Of a stretch of DNA of 64,000 bases, positions 8,810 through 16,923 are shown piece by piece. The stretch is from an uncultured Oscillospiraceae bacterium. GTDB lineage: Bacteria; Bacillota; Clostridia; Oscillospirales; Oscillospiraceae. The position numbers and the translations under genes are program-made. The stretch lies in NCBI GenBank assembly GCA_947626265.1, contig CANQRM010000007.1, forward strand, positions 1 through 64,000, read 5' to 3'. Position 1 is the first letter of the stretch. Every line of letters begins with the position of its first letter. The notes below the pieces were generated by a model, which ran no database searches, was not told where the DNA came from, and saw only the letters and a program-made list of their open reading frames with translations.

Positions 8810-10309
8810 TTACGCGGCGTTGTCAGATGCCGCAAAATAGGTGACAAAGCCATCCTCCGTCCAGTTGACGATGGCCGTCATGCTCTTTGCCAGCGGCGTG
8901 GTCGTCACATCGAAGGTGAAGCTGAAATCGCCCATCATAATGTCGCTCTTGGCGTCGGCGCTGGCATTGACGTAGGCCTTGCCATAGGTCAGGGCTCCGA
9001 TCTTCACCAGCGCGTCCAGCCGGGTCTGCTCCTCCGAAACGATGGTGGCAAGGTCGTTGGAGGTCGTGGGCTTGTCCACATTTCTGGCGCGGCGGATCTG
9101 GAAATCGTTGCTGATGTAGTGGAGCATCATGCGGTTGGTCTCCGCCACGTTGATCTGGTTGGCGTCGTCCTGGTTGTAGTTGGCGCTGTGGGCGCCCCAA
9201 ATCACCCACCGGCCGCCGACGAACGCGGCGCTGGCGATGCCGTTCTTGTTCAGGTACTCGTTGATGATCTCGTCGTCGTACACCCGGCCGACGTTCTCCT
9301 CGCCCATATAAAGGTTCTGGATGATCGGGCACTCCGTGTTGCTGGCGGTCTTGTAGGGGATGCCGTCCTGGGCCAGAAGAAGCGCCTGGAAGTTGGCCGC
9401 AGCCAGCACGGAAATGTGATAGGTCGCGCCGTCCGTACCCGTTGCCAGGGGGAAGTAGACCGTTTCATTTTCGTGGGTGTAGCCGTTGGAGATCTTCCAG
9501 ATCGCCACGGTGTCCAGGTTCACCGCGGAATCCTTGTCCGTGATGGGCAGGTCCGCGAAGATATAGGCGTCCCAGTGCTTATTGATCTTGGCGCTGTTCT
9601 GGACCATCGCCGTATGTACCTCGGGGATGGAGGACCAGCCCGGGGCGGCCATGTACGCGGGCACATAGCCGGTGACGCTGTACACGCTCTTGACGGCGAA
9701 GATGCCGGTGTTCAGGCCGTGGCCGTCGGTGGAACCGATGACGTCCTTCTCGGTCACCTTCTCGGGGTCCACCAGCTCCCAGGAGACGTTCAGCGCCTCG
9801 GTGCCCAGGGCCCCGCTCTTGGCCTCCTGGATGACGAGCTGCTGCCTGTCGGCGTTGTAGCTCAGGGTGTAGTCCGTTCCCTTCTCCTTCGTCTCCGCAT
9901 CCTCGGCGGTGGTCTTGATCTCCAGACTGTCCTGGATGATGTTCTCCGCCAGGGTGATGACGATGCGGCCGTTGGCCGGCGCGAGCTGCTGCGTGACCTT
10001 CTCCTGCTGCTTGTGCTTCGTCGGGTCCAGCACGTTGATGCAGACGATGGGGCCAACGCCCTTCTGCTCCAGGTGGACCTTCATGGCCTCGCAGAGGGTG
10101 TAGCTGGCCCAGTCGTCCGAATAGCCCAGCAGCTTACGCGCCTGGGCCATGTTGTTCACGACGATGGGCTTATTCACGTTGGCGGCTCCGCCCTCCACCT
10201 GGTTTACCGGGGCGGTGCCGATGTAGACGATGGCGCCGCGGCTGGTGTCCGCCGCGCGGGTGCCGACGGCCTGGATCTGGCCGTATGCGCCATGCAGATA
10301 ATCAGACAT
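8810..10309 (-). CDS. Phage contractile tail sheath protein
   Basis: The 499-residue protein is a tail sheath subunit. It opens with a Y-L-H-G-A-Y-G-Q segment and continues with R-G-A-I-V-Y-I-G-T-A-P, as in Gram-positive sheath proteins. Around residues 320-360 it has the G-R-x-Y-D-D-E-I-I-N-E and G-R-W-V-I-W-G-A-H segments expected in the sheath core. It is followed by the tube gene. Its presence defines this prophage as a myovirus-type phage. Confidence 0.93.
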   Translation of the reverse strand: MSDYLHGAYGQIQAVGTRAADTSRGAIVYIGTAPVNQVEGGAANVNKPIVVNNMAQARKLLGYSDDWASYTLCEAMKVHLEQKGVGPIVCINVLDPTKHKQQEKVTQQLAPANGRIVITLAENIIQDSLEIKTTAEDAETKEKGTDYTLSYNADRQQLVIQEAKSGALGTEALNVSWELVDPEKVTEKDVIGSTDGHGLNTGIFAVKSVYSVTGYVPAYMAAPGWSSIPEVHTAMVQNSAKINKHWDAYIFADLPITDKDSAVNLDTVAIWKISNGYTHENETVYFPLATGTDGATYHISVLAAANFQALLLAQDGIPYKTASNTECPIIQNLYMGEENVGRVYDDEIINEYLNKNGIASAAFVGGRWVIWGAHSANYNQDDANQINVAETNRMMLHYISNDFQIRRARNVDKPTTSNDLATIVSEEQTRLDALVKIGALTYGKAYVNASADAKSDIMMGDFSFTFDVTTTPLAKSMTAIVNWTEDGFVTYFAASDNAA

Positions 10310-10322
10310 ATTCGCTCTCCTC

Positions 10323-10979
10323 CTAATTCAGGTATTTTTCAAAGTCCGGGTTCTGCCCCTCCTCCACGTAGCAAAGGAAGTCGGCGTTCACGAACCCGTA
10401 AAAGATCGGCCGCTTGTCAACGACGTAGTTCTGATCCGTGTACATGCTGTATGTGATTGATTCACCCACCACGTACAGGTCCGTTTTCGGGATATGCTTC
10501 TGTTCCAGCAGCTTGATCTTGAAGTCGTCCATCCAGTTCATCAGCGTCATGAGGCCCTGTTCGGTCCCCTCCAGGATGAGGGACATATCCATGCCCTCCC
10601 CGTTCTCCCCGGCGCTGTCGATGAAACCGGGGAGCCGGGTCCCCGGCTCGTAGACGCTGAAAAGGATGCTGACGGAAAGATGCTGGCCCATCTCCTGGGG
10701 CCGGTGGATGTTGTTGTAGCGGTCGAAGCGCTTTTCCTCCGTGTATTTCACGTATGCCTGATTGGGCATTATGAGGATCCCCGGACAGACCGTGCCCGCC
10801 TCCGTCACAAACTCGCCTTTGCTCAAACGAGAAGGAGCCCAGCCGATATAGCAGCCAGGCTCCTTGCGGACGATCTTGGTAAGGTCCAGGTTCGGGGGCG
10901 GCGCTTTCATCTCCCGCCCCTTGCAGAAGTTTTCGTAGGTCCATTTTTTCAGACCTCGCAGGCGTTCCGTAGTTCTCAT
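10323..10979 (-). CDS. Head-tail or tail-completion protein, unassigned
   Basis: The likely start is the ATG at 10977-10979, which overlaps the upstream stop as ATGA and gives 218 residues. The protein lies between the connector-like gene and the sheath, where tail terminator or neck proteins are encoded in contractile phages. It has no motif that I can name. The segment Y-V-K-Y-T-E-E-K-R-F-D-R-Y may be part of a conserved family, but the function is inferred from position only. Confidence 0.65.
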   Translation of the reverse strand: MRTTERLRGLKKWTYENFCKGREMKAPPPNLDLTKIVRKEPGCYIGWAPSRLSKGEFVTEAGTVCPGILIMPNQAYVKYTEEKRFDRYNNIHRPQEMGQHLSVSILFSVYEPGTRLPGFIDSAGENGEGMDMSLILEGTEQGLMTLMNWMDDFKIKLLEQKHIPKTDLYVVGESITYSMYTDQNYVVDKRPIFYGFVNADFLCYVEEGQNPDFEKYLN

Positions 10980-11320
10980 TCCAGCGCCCTCGGATCCTTC
11001 GCCGAAAGGAGGATATCCAGCATTCCCATGTTGTGCTGGACGTCCTTCACCCACATGGTCCGCTTATCGAACATGACCTGCGTGTTCGGCTCAGGCTCTT
11101 TGCCGCCGGGGAAGGACTTAAGCGGCGTGTGTATCAGGATCTCCCGAATGTTGTTGTCCCAGGAGATGTCGTTGACGTTGTTGTTCTTCCGCTTTAGAGA
11201 TTCCTCCTCGTCTGGCACGCACGTTATCTGCACGCCGTTCCAGAAGTGGGTCTCGGCAAAGTGGTCCATATTCATGAACACGCGGTTGATGTCATTGGCT
11301 ATCCTGTCTTTCAGCGACAC
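10976..11320 (-). CDS. Probable head-tail connector protein
   Basis: This 114-residue protein begins M-S-L-K-D-R-I-A-N-D-I-N-R-V-F-M-N and has an E-T-H-F-W-N-G segment. The pattern, an N-terminal helix followed by a small beta domain, resembles short head-closure (adaptor) proteins of phages. It is coupled to the following gene by a four-base overlap. The call rests on size, position between capsid and tail genes, and general pattern. Confidence 0.6.
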   Translation of the reverse strand: MSLKDRIANDINRVFMNMDHFAETHFWNGVQITCVPDEEESLKRKNNNVNDISWDNNIREILIHTPLKSFPGGKEPEPNTQVMFDKRTMWVKDVQHNMGMLDILLSAKDPRALE

Positions 11321-11326
11321 GACGGA

Positions 11327-11503
11327 TCACTCCTTCTTCGCTTCGTCGGCCGGTGCCGGGGCCGCGGATTCGTGCCTGGCGGGCTTTGCGGGCTTGGCCT
11401 TGGCGGCCGGCGCCGCGATGGCGCGGCCCTGCTCAATGAGCCTGGCCGCGTAGGCGGCGGCGTGCTCCTCGGTCTTTCCCGTTTTCAGGATCTTGACTTT
11501 CAT
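11327..11503 (-). CDS. Small Ala/Lys-rich head-region protein (58 aa)
   Basis: An ATG at 11501-11503 opens 58 codons ending six bases before the next gene. The product starts M-K-V-K-I-L-K-T-G-K-T-E-E-H and ends in an Ala/Pro/Lys-rich tail. The N-terminal K-V-K-I-L-K-T-G pattern occurs in short proteins encoded beside phage capsid genes. It is tightly packed between head genes, with a TACCTCCG complement acting as its ribosome site. The role is unknown. Confidence 0.6.
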   Translation of the reverse strand: MKVKILKTGKTEEHAAAYAARLIEQGRAIAAPAAKAKPAKPARHESAAPAPADEAKKE

Positions 11504-11505
11504 GC

Positions 11506-11886
11506 TTATTTACCTCCGTTCCTGCGGGTCCTGCTGGGCTTCGACCGCTTCTCCGGTTTCTCCTGCTCAGGCGGGGGGATGATGCCGGCGGAAACGTCGA
11601 TCTCAGGCGGCGCGGCCTCCTGGTCGAACTCCTCCTGGTCGAACTCCTCCTGGTCGGTCTGGTCGGTCTCCCCCGGCTCCTGGCCCTGGTCGGTCTGGTC
11701 CGACTCCTGGCCCTGGCCGGTGTCGTCCTGCCCGCCGGAGAGCGGGACCACCCCGCTTTCCGGCTCGTCGTCCACTTGCACGGCAGCGCCGACGGACAGC
11801 CACCATTCCGGCACCTTCCCCTCGATCATTTCACCGGGCAGGTAATGACGCCCGCCCAGCGTGACGTGGTGTTTTGCCTGGAACAT
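11506..11886 (-). CDS. Acidic repeat-bearing head-region protein
   Basis: The 126-residue product has an N-terminal domain (residues 1-45; L-P-G-E-M-I-E-G-K-V-P-E-W-W) followed by an acidic Gln/Asp-rich region with tandem E-E-F-D-Q and D-Q-T-D-Q repeats, encoded by a duplicated 15-base unit near 11620-11655. The last 20 residues are basic. It directly follows the major capsid gene. Similar short proteins occur there in other clostridial prophages, but no function is known to me. Confidence 0.6.
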   Translation of the reverse strand: MFQAKHHVTLGGRHYLPGEMIEGKVPEWWLSVGAAVQVDDEPESGVVPLSGGQDDTGQGQESDQTDQGQEPGETDQTDQEEFDQEEFDQEAAPPEIDVSAGIIPPPEQEKPEKRSKPSRTRRNGGK

Positions 11887-11897
11887 AGCGGCCCTCC

Positions 11898-12944
11898 TTA
11901 CACTTCGATCACGGTTGCCACGGCCCAGGCGTCCACGTTGAACGGAACGACCGTCGGGCAGGAGGTGATGCGGTTCTTGATGGCGTTGCTCTCGACAGAG
12001 CCGACCCGCAGGGGGATCTCCTTCTTGATGTAGGTCTTGTGCTGGGCGTTGGGGCCGGGCTCCTCCACCTGCGTCACGGGACCGTGGGGGACCTTTACCA
12101 TCGCACCCTTGCCGCCGGCGATCAGCTTGCCGCTGGGCAGCAGGGGCTTTGCCACGCCGTCGTCGTCGATGAAGGACCCGGACACGGAGTACATCTCCAC
12201 GCCGTCGCTGTTCCAGCCAATGAAGCGCAGGCCGGCGCCGCGATACCGGGTGTTCAGCTTGCCCATGTCGATGTTGCGGCCGTCAAACAGCCTGATATAG
12301 TCGGAGTTGTCCCGCAGGCAGGCGGCCACGTCGGGGGCCATGACCATCACGTCCACGAAGCCGCAGCCGTCATACACCATGTCGAAGATCCTGTGCATGT
12401 CGTCGTCGATCTTCGCGCCCGGCTGGTTCCACTGGGTCTCCGGGGTGAAGTTGTTGGTAAAACTGTAGTCGGCGATCATGGAGGGGACGATGCCCCGGCC
12501 CTCGTTGGTGTAGTTGAACACGGACAGCTTGCCGGTCAGAAGGACCTGGCGGACCATCCACTCGCGGCGGCGCTGGATGGCCTTCCGCATTTCCACCATG
12601 TCCCGGGCCAGCAGCTTCTTTTCCCGCTCCTGGGGGGTCATGGCGCCCAGCACGTTTTCGCCGAAGGTGCGGCCTTTGAGGTTGTCCACCTCAATGATGC
12701 GCTCCGGGGCGATGGTGCAGAAGCCGATCTCCCGGGTCTCAAAGCCGGTACGGCCCATGATGACGCCGCCGGTGCCGGGGTGGACGGTGGGGGCCATGCG
12801 CCGGTCGCCCTTGCGGAAGTCATAGATGGCCTTGTCGTCCTCGACGGCGCCCATGTCGGTGGCGAACATGTCATACAGCACGGAATACTCGCGGGGCATC
12901 AGTTCGATGGCCGCGAGCTGGGCGCGGGTAGAATAGATATCCAT
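11898..12944 (-). CDS. Major capsid protein, lambda gpE family
   Basis: This 348-residue protein belongs to the lambda gpE-type major capsid family and forms the phage shell. It has the characteristic central stretch around R-R-E-W-M-V-R-Q-V-L-L-T-G (residues 125-140) and a C-terminal P-T-V-V-P-F-N-V-D-A-W-A-V-A-T-V. It follows the protease and decoration genes, as in lambda-like head modules. The length is normal for the family. Confidence 0.9.
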   Translation of the reverse strand: MDIYSTRAQLAAIELMPREYSVLYDMFATDMGAVEDDKAIYDFRKGDRRMAPTVHPGTGGVIMGRTGFETREIGFCTIAPERIIEVDNLKGRTFGENVLGAMTPQEREKKLLARDMVEMRKAIQRRREWMVRQVLLTGKLSVFNYTNEGRGIVPSMIADYSFTNNFTPETQWNQPGAKIDDDMHRIFDMVYDGCGFVDVMVMAPDVAACLRDNSDYIRLFDGRNIDMGKLNTRYRGAGLRFIGWNSDGVEMYSVSGSFIDDDGVAKPLLPSGKLIAGGKGAMVKVPHGPVTQVEEPGPNAQHKTYIKKEIPLRVGSVESNAIKNRITSCPTVVPFNVDAWAVATVIEV

Positions 12945-12966
12945 ATCGTTTTGCTCCTCTCAAAAA

Positions 12967-13347
12967 TTAATTTTCCGCGAGGACGAGCCCCGTAAGGCTG
13001 TACGTCTTTTCGACGCTCTGCTCGCCCTTCGTTGCGGTGATCTGGATCTTCTGCGTGTCCTTGTTCTGGATGAGGTACACGCAATACTTGTCCTTGGTGG
13101 CGTCAACATCCGTGTTTTTCCCGCCTATCACCTTCGTCTTGACGGTGGTTCCCTCGTCAAAGGTGAAGGTCAGAGCGAGGAAATGCCCGGATTTTTCATC
13201 CGGGAACGCCTCGGAATAATCCTCGACGCTTTTCAGCTCGCCGGATATGGCATCCTCGGAAACATTGACGTTCTCCTGCAGCTCGGACACCTTTTTGCCG
13301 TAGTATTGGGCCCCGCCGTCCGCCGCATTGACGGCGAGGCTAATCAT
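12967..13347 (-). CDS. Hypothetical head-module protein
   Basis: The 126-residue protein lies between the decoration protein and the major capsid gene and overlaps the decoration gene stop by four bases. Its second half (F-T-F-D-E-G-T-T-V-K-T-K and V-Y-L-I-Q-N-K-D) looks like a small beta sandwich, possibly an Ig-like or accessory decoration protein. No named family is recognised. Expression with the capsid genes is likely. Confidence 0.6.
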   Translation of the reverse strand: MISLAVNAADGGAQYYGKKVSELQENVNVSEDAISGELKSVEDYSEAFPDEKSGHFLALTFTFDEGTTVKTKVIGGKNTDVDATKDKYCVYLIQNKDTQKIQITATKGEQSVEKTYSLTGLVLAEN

Positions 13348-13769
13348 TCCCCCGACACTTTGTTGTCAAAGGTCTTGGTGCTCTCCATCTGGTCGAACAC
13401 GATACCCTGCAGACGCAGGATGACCTTGTTGGCGTCGGTCAGGGCCTCGTTGTCTTTCAGGGTCACGCGGCCGTCAATGAAGCTGCCGGCCCGGTAGGCG
13501 GCCGCCTCCTCCGCGGTGACGGTCTCGCCGCCGCCCGGGGCGCTGCCGGTGTCCACGGCCTCGTTCAGCACGGCGAGCTGCTTTTCCACCGTCACTTCGG
13601 CGGTGGTGGCAGGCTCCCACAGGCCATTGTCGCCGCGGAACATCACAGTGCCGCGCTTGATGGCGCCGTTGCCGGGCTTGCAGGGGATGGAGATAACATC
13701 CCCGTTGAGGGGATCGGAAAGAAGCTGGTCGTACTCGCTCTTGCCGATGACGTTATACAGATCGCTCAT
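13344..13769 (-). CDS. Head decoration protein, lambda gpD-like
   Basis: Translation most likely begins at the ATG at 13767-13769 (MSDLYNVIG), giving 141 residues. The protein has the gpD-like pattern I-P-x-K-x-G-N-G-x-I-K-R-G-T-V-M-F near residues 28-45 and later an R-A-G-S-F segment. Lambda gpD trimers stabilise the expanded capsid. It sits between the protease/scaffold gene and the capsid gene, the classical order. Confidence 0.75.
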   Translation of the reverse strand: MSDLYNVIGKSEYDQLLSDPLNGDVISIPCKPGNGAIKRGTVMFRGDNGLWEPATTAEVTVEKQLAVLNEAVDTGSAPGGGETVTAEEAAAYRAGSFIDGRVTLKDNEALTDANKVILRLQGIVFDQMESTKTFDNKVSGE

Positions 13770-13782
13770 GGTCCTTCTCCTT

Positions 13783-15000
13783 TCAGAACATCGTGGGGTT
13801 GTTATCGCCGTTGTACATCTTCGCGTACTCGGCAATGTCCTTCGCGTTGTCCGCGATCATCTGCTCCTCGGTCTTGCCGCCGTCGGCAGCGCCGGCCGGG
13901 ACCTGCTGCGCGGGCTCGGTCTCCTTCTGCCGGTCGGCCAGGAACTGGGCGCCCTTGGCCTTCTGCGCGGCCACGACCTTCTTCTGGAACTCCAGGGCGG
14001 AAGTTCCGTCCTTCTTGGCCTCTGCCGCCATGGCCTCACAGCCGGGCAGGGTCAGTGCGTCGATGTCCTCCAGGCGCCGGCGCTCGTTCTCGATTGCCGT
14101 CTGCTGGACCTGCTGGAACAGGGCCGGGTTTTCCGTCTGGAGCATCTCAGGGGTAATGTTGCTCATGTCCATTTCTCGATTGTCCTCCTCGATAGAATTA
14201 TTTTCAGTCGGCTCCCCGGCAACAGAGGCACCGTTACTGACATCTTCATCCCCCGCGTCCTCCGCAGGGTCATCTTCCTGGCCGTCGCCGTCCAGCTCCG
14301 TTTCCCCCAGGATGGCGATCTGGTACGGGACCGCCTTGTATATGCTTCGCATAACGTCCATCACGTCCTGGGTCACGCAGGCGGCCGCTTCCCCCGCGGT
14401 CGTCTCCTCGTCCAGCGCATCCGCAAAGCCGTAGTCCACCGCTTCCTCCGCAGTAAACCACTTCTCGGCATCCATCCACTTCTTGATTTGCTCTTCGTCG
14501 TTGTTGGTCTTTGCGGCATAAAAGCCCCGCGTGGTCGCTTCCAGGTTCCGCAGGTGCTCCACCTCCTGCTCTAACTCGCTCGCATTCCCGACGGCCCAGG
14601 TATAGGGGTTATGTATCATGTACTCGCTCCCAGGGGTTATCACCACGTGGGCGCCCGGGATGCTGGCGGGGATCGTCGCCGCACTGGCGCACATGCCCTC
14701 TATGCGGACCTTGATGCTCTCAAAGCCCGCTCCGGTGAGGATGGCCCGCATGGCAACTGCCTGGGTCACGATGCCGCCCGGGCTGTTGATCCGCAGCAGA
14801 AGTTTCTTCGCGCCGGCGGCCTTGGCCTCCTTGATGGCCTTGTCAAAGTCCGCGGCGCTCTTATCCTCCGGGTAATTTTCCTTGTACCACTTGGGGTAGT
14901 CCTGGACGATCTCGCCGTAAAGCATGATCTCCGCTTCGTCCGTCCCCGCGATCATGCGCGGGGCGGTATATCGTATCTGGAAACAGTCACGGTTCGGCAT
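13783..15000 (-). CDS. Head maturation protease (ClpP/S14-like) with scaffold domain
   Basis: This 405-residue protein has an N-terminal ClpP-like serine protease domain. Ser106 in C-A-S-A-A and His130 in M-I-H-N-P-Y-T are the likely catalytic residues, and R-I-N-S-P-G-G (residues 70-76) is the strand seen in the family. Residues 230-405 are charged and helical, like the capsid scaffold. Such proteins cut scaffold and capsid during head assembly. The stop overlaps no later gene; its first base adjoins the portal stop. Confidence 0.9.
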   Translation of the reverse strand: MPNRDCFQIRYTAPRMIAGTDEAEIMLYGEIVQDYPKWYKENYPEDKSAADFDKAIKEAKAAGAKKLLLRINSPGGIVTQAVAMRAILTGAGFESIKVRIEGMCASAATIPASIPGAHVVITPGSEYMIHNPYTWAVGNASELEQEVEHLRNLEATTRGFYAAKTNNDEEQIKKWMDAEKWFTAEEAVDYGFADALDEETTAGEAAACVTQDVMDVMRSIYKAVPYQIAILGETELDGDGQEDDPAEDAGDEDVSNGASVAGEPTENNSIEEDNREMDMSNITPEMLQTENPALFQQVQQTAIENERRRLEDIDALTLPGCEAMAAEAKKDGTSALEFQKKVVAAQKAKGAQFLADRQKETEPAQQVPAGAADGGKTEEQMIADNAKDIAEYAKMYNGDNNPTMF

Positions 15001-16655
15001 TATTTTTCATCCTCATCGTCGTCGTTGTTGTCGTCGGTCGGCGTATCATCCGTCTTGGCGGGCGCCGCCTGCGTATCTGCAAGGGCCTCGATCTCCCGGC
15101 GGCGCTGGCGGATATTCGCCGCCCAGTCATTCCCGTTGTACTCGGCGGCCTCCTGCTCCTGGGTCGTGATGTTGTTGGAGATCCGCTTTTCCGCGGCGTT
15201 GACCTCCTTCAACGGGTCCACATGGCCCATGCTGGCGCCCGTCCAGGAGCACCCGCACCAGGCAGCGCGGATAGCCGGGTCATCAAAAAAGCCGGGCGCG
15301 TTGATGCGTCCGGCCGCCACGGCCTCGGAAAGCCACTGTTCATACACAGGCTGGTTGAACATGTCGTTCAGCTTTGTCCGGTACACCCGGACCGTCCTCC
15401 AGAAGTCCAGCAGCGCGGCACGGGCCGCGGTGTAGTTGCTCTCGTACTTCTTGACAAGGACCTCCTTCGGGATCCCCATGCTGGACGCCATGACCATGAT
15501 GCTGGTGTTGACGAAGGCCTCAAATTGGGAATTGCTCCGCAGGGGGTTGACGGCCTCCACCTTCTTCCCCGGCGGGAGCTCATACACGGCCCCGGGCGCG
15601 AGTTCCAGGGCCAGCGGGTCATCGTCCTTTATCTTCTCGTCGTCATTTACCGCATCTTCCAGGCCCGGGGTCCCGTCCTCGTCCTCAGACGTGATAAATG
15701 CCGTCAGCATGGCGGATACCACATTGGCGGCCAGTTCCGCGTTCATGTACCTGGTAAACTGCTTGATCTGCTCGATCTCAGACGCGACAAAGGGGATGCC
15801 CCGGCGCTGCTCCGGCCGCTCATGGGTCATGATCTGCAGGATGTTGGGATAGCCCGTGTCCTTTCCGAACGCATCTATGGGCGCCCAGGTCAGTTCCCTG
15901 TCGTCGTTCTCGGCGGTGGGGCTCCTGCTGGCGATCCAATAGCGGACAACCGCGCCGGTATTGCTTACCTCCACGCCGTCGATGATGCGGCCGCCGCTAT
16001 CCGTCTCCGTGCTCTCGCTGTCCCCGGAAGAATCCGGCGTGCAGATGCGGTCTGCCTCCAGAAGGCGTATCGTAGTCTGGTAGGGGGTCCGCTTATTGAC
16101 CTCCATGCCGAACAGGGCGAACACGTCCCCGCTCATGAGCATGGACCGAAAAGCGAGCTCCTGCAGGCCGTAAAAATTTTGCTGCCGCTCGGCGTCGCAC
16201 ATGACGTTGCCCGCCCAAAGGCGGAACTCCCGCAGAATATTCCGCTCCGCTTCCTCCCGCTCCTCGTCGGACATGCCCAGGAACTCGCCGTCGATCTTGG
16301 GCTTCGGCTGGATGCCCCAGCCGACAACAGAGGTGGTGAGCGTCTGCGGGCCGCTGCGGCCCAGTCCGCCCCCGGCGTACAGGTCCCGCGCCCTCTTTCG
16401 CAGGGTGGAGGAATACAGGTCTATATCGTCCTCGGCGTTGCCGTCGCTCACGTTCCAGCCGATCATGCTGTTCAGCGTTTGACTGGCCCCGTGGTTGGCG
16501 TAGCTCATACGGGCCGGGCCGCTGCGGCGGGTCTGCTTTTGCTCCTGCTCCTGGGCCCGCTCCAGCTGCTGGCGCTTGCGGTATGCCTCGTTTCCGCGCT
16601 TCGGACTGAACAGGTAAAGAGCCCGCTCCCCAAAGGTGGGATTTCTATTACTCAT
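15000..16655 (-). CDS. Phage portal protein, lambda gpB family
   Basis: The 551-residue portal forms the dodecameric DNA channel at the capsid vertex. Family features include the N-terminal R-x-R-D-L-Y-A-G-G-G segment, the G-W-G-I-Q-P strand around residue 110, and the V-K-K-Y-E-S-N-Y-T-A-A-R-A-A-L motif near residues 405-420. It follows gpW and precedes the protease, as in lambda. The acidic C-terminus (D-D-N-N-D-D-D-E-D) is low complexity. Confidence 0.92.
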   Translation of the reverse strand: MSNRNPTFGERALYLFSPKRGNEAYRKRQQLERAQEQEQKQTRRSGPARMSYANHGASQTLNSMIGWNVSDGNAEDDIDLYSSTLRKRARDLYAGGGLGRSGPQTLTTSVVGWGIQPKPKIDGEFLGMSDEEREEAERNILREFRLWAGNVMCDAERQQNFYGLQELAFRSMLMSGDVFALFGMEVNKRTPYQTTIRLLEADRICTPDSSGDSESTETDSGGRIIDGVEVSNTGAVVRYWIASRSPTAENDDRELTWAPIDAFGKDTGYPNILQIMTHERPEQRRGIPFVASEIEQIKQFTRYMNAELAANVVSAMLTAFITSEDEDGTPGLEDAVNDDEKIKDDDPLALELAPGAVYELPPGKKVEAVNPLRSNSQFEAFVNTSIMVMASSMGIPKEVLVKKYESNYTAARAALLDFWRTVRVYRTKLNDMFNQPVYEQWLSEAVAAGRINAPGFFDDPAIRAAWCGCSWTGASMGHVDPLKEVNAAEKRISNNITTQEQEAAEYNGNDWAANIRQRRREIEALADTQAAPAKTDDTPTDDNNDDDEDEK

Positions 16656-16668
16656 ACTGCGTCACTCC

Positions 16669-16911
16669 TCACAGGTCCCGGAACACCACACGGCGGACGC
16701 GGGCCTTTTTATTCCCGTTCTTCTCGTCTATGGCGTCCTGCAGGGCCTTGATCTCGTCCTTTATCTCTTCCAGGTCGATGGCCTGGAACTCCCGTGTGCC
16801 GATGCGGTAATACTTCGCCTGGCCGGTCGCCAGGGCTAAATAGCAGTCTTTCCACGCCTGGAGAAGGTCCTGCAGCTCCGACACGCTGAATGCGTCTGCA
16901 AAATGGCTCAT
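16669..16911 (-). CDS. Head-tail joining protein, lambda gpW-like
   Basis: The 80-residue product has the length and layout of lambda gpW: an N-terminal helix with L-x-x-L-L-x-A, a central Y-Y-R-I-G-T-R-E hairpin and a C-terminal helix ending in basic residues. gpW binds the portal and stabilises packaged DNA. It lies exactly between terminase and portal, as in lambda. Confidence 0.8.
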   Translation of the reverse strand: MSHFADAFSVSELQDLLQAWKDCYLALATGQAKYYRIGTREFQAIDLEEIKDEIKALQDAIDEKNGNKKARVRRVVFRDL

Positions 16912-16923
16912 GCCAGCACCCCC

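Noticed and set aside
8792-10456. A 554-codon plus-strand frame opposite the sheath gene
   Set aside because: It is the reverse of the sheath frame in GC-rich DNA, is full of Val/Gly/His/Arg runs, has no ribosome site and matches no family. The sheath protein on the other strand is certain.
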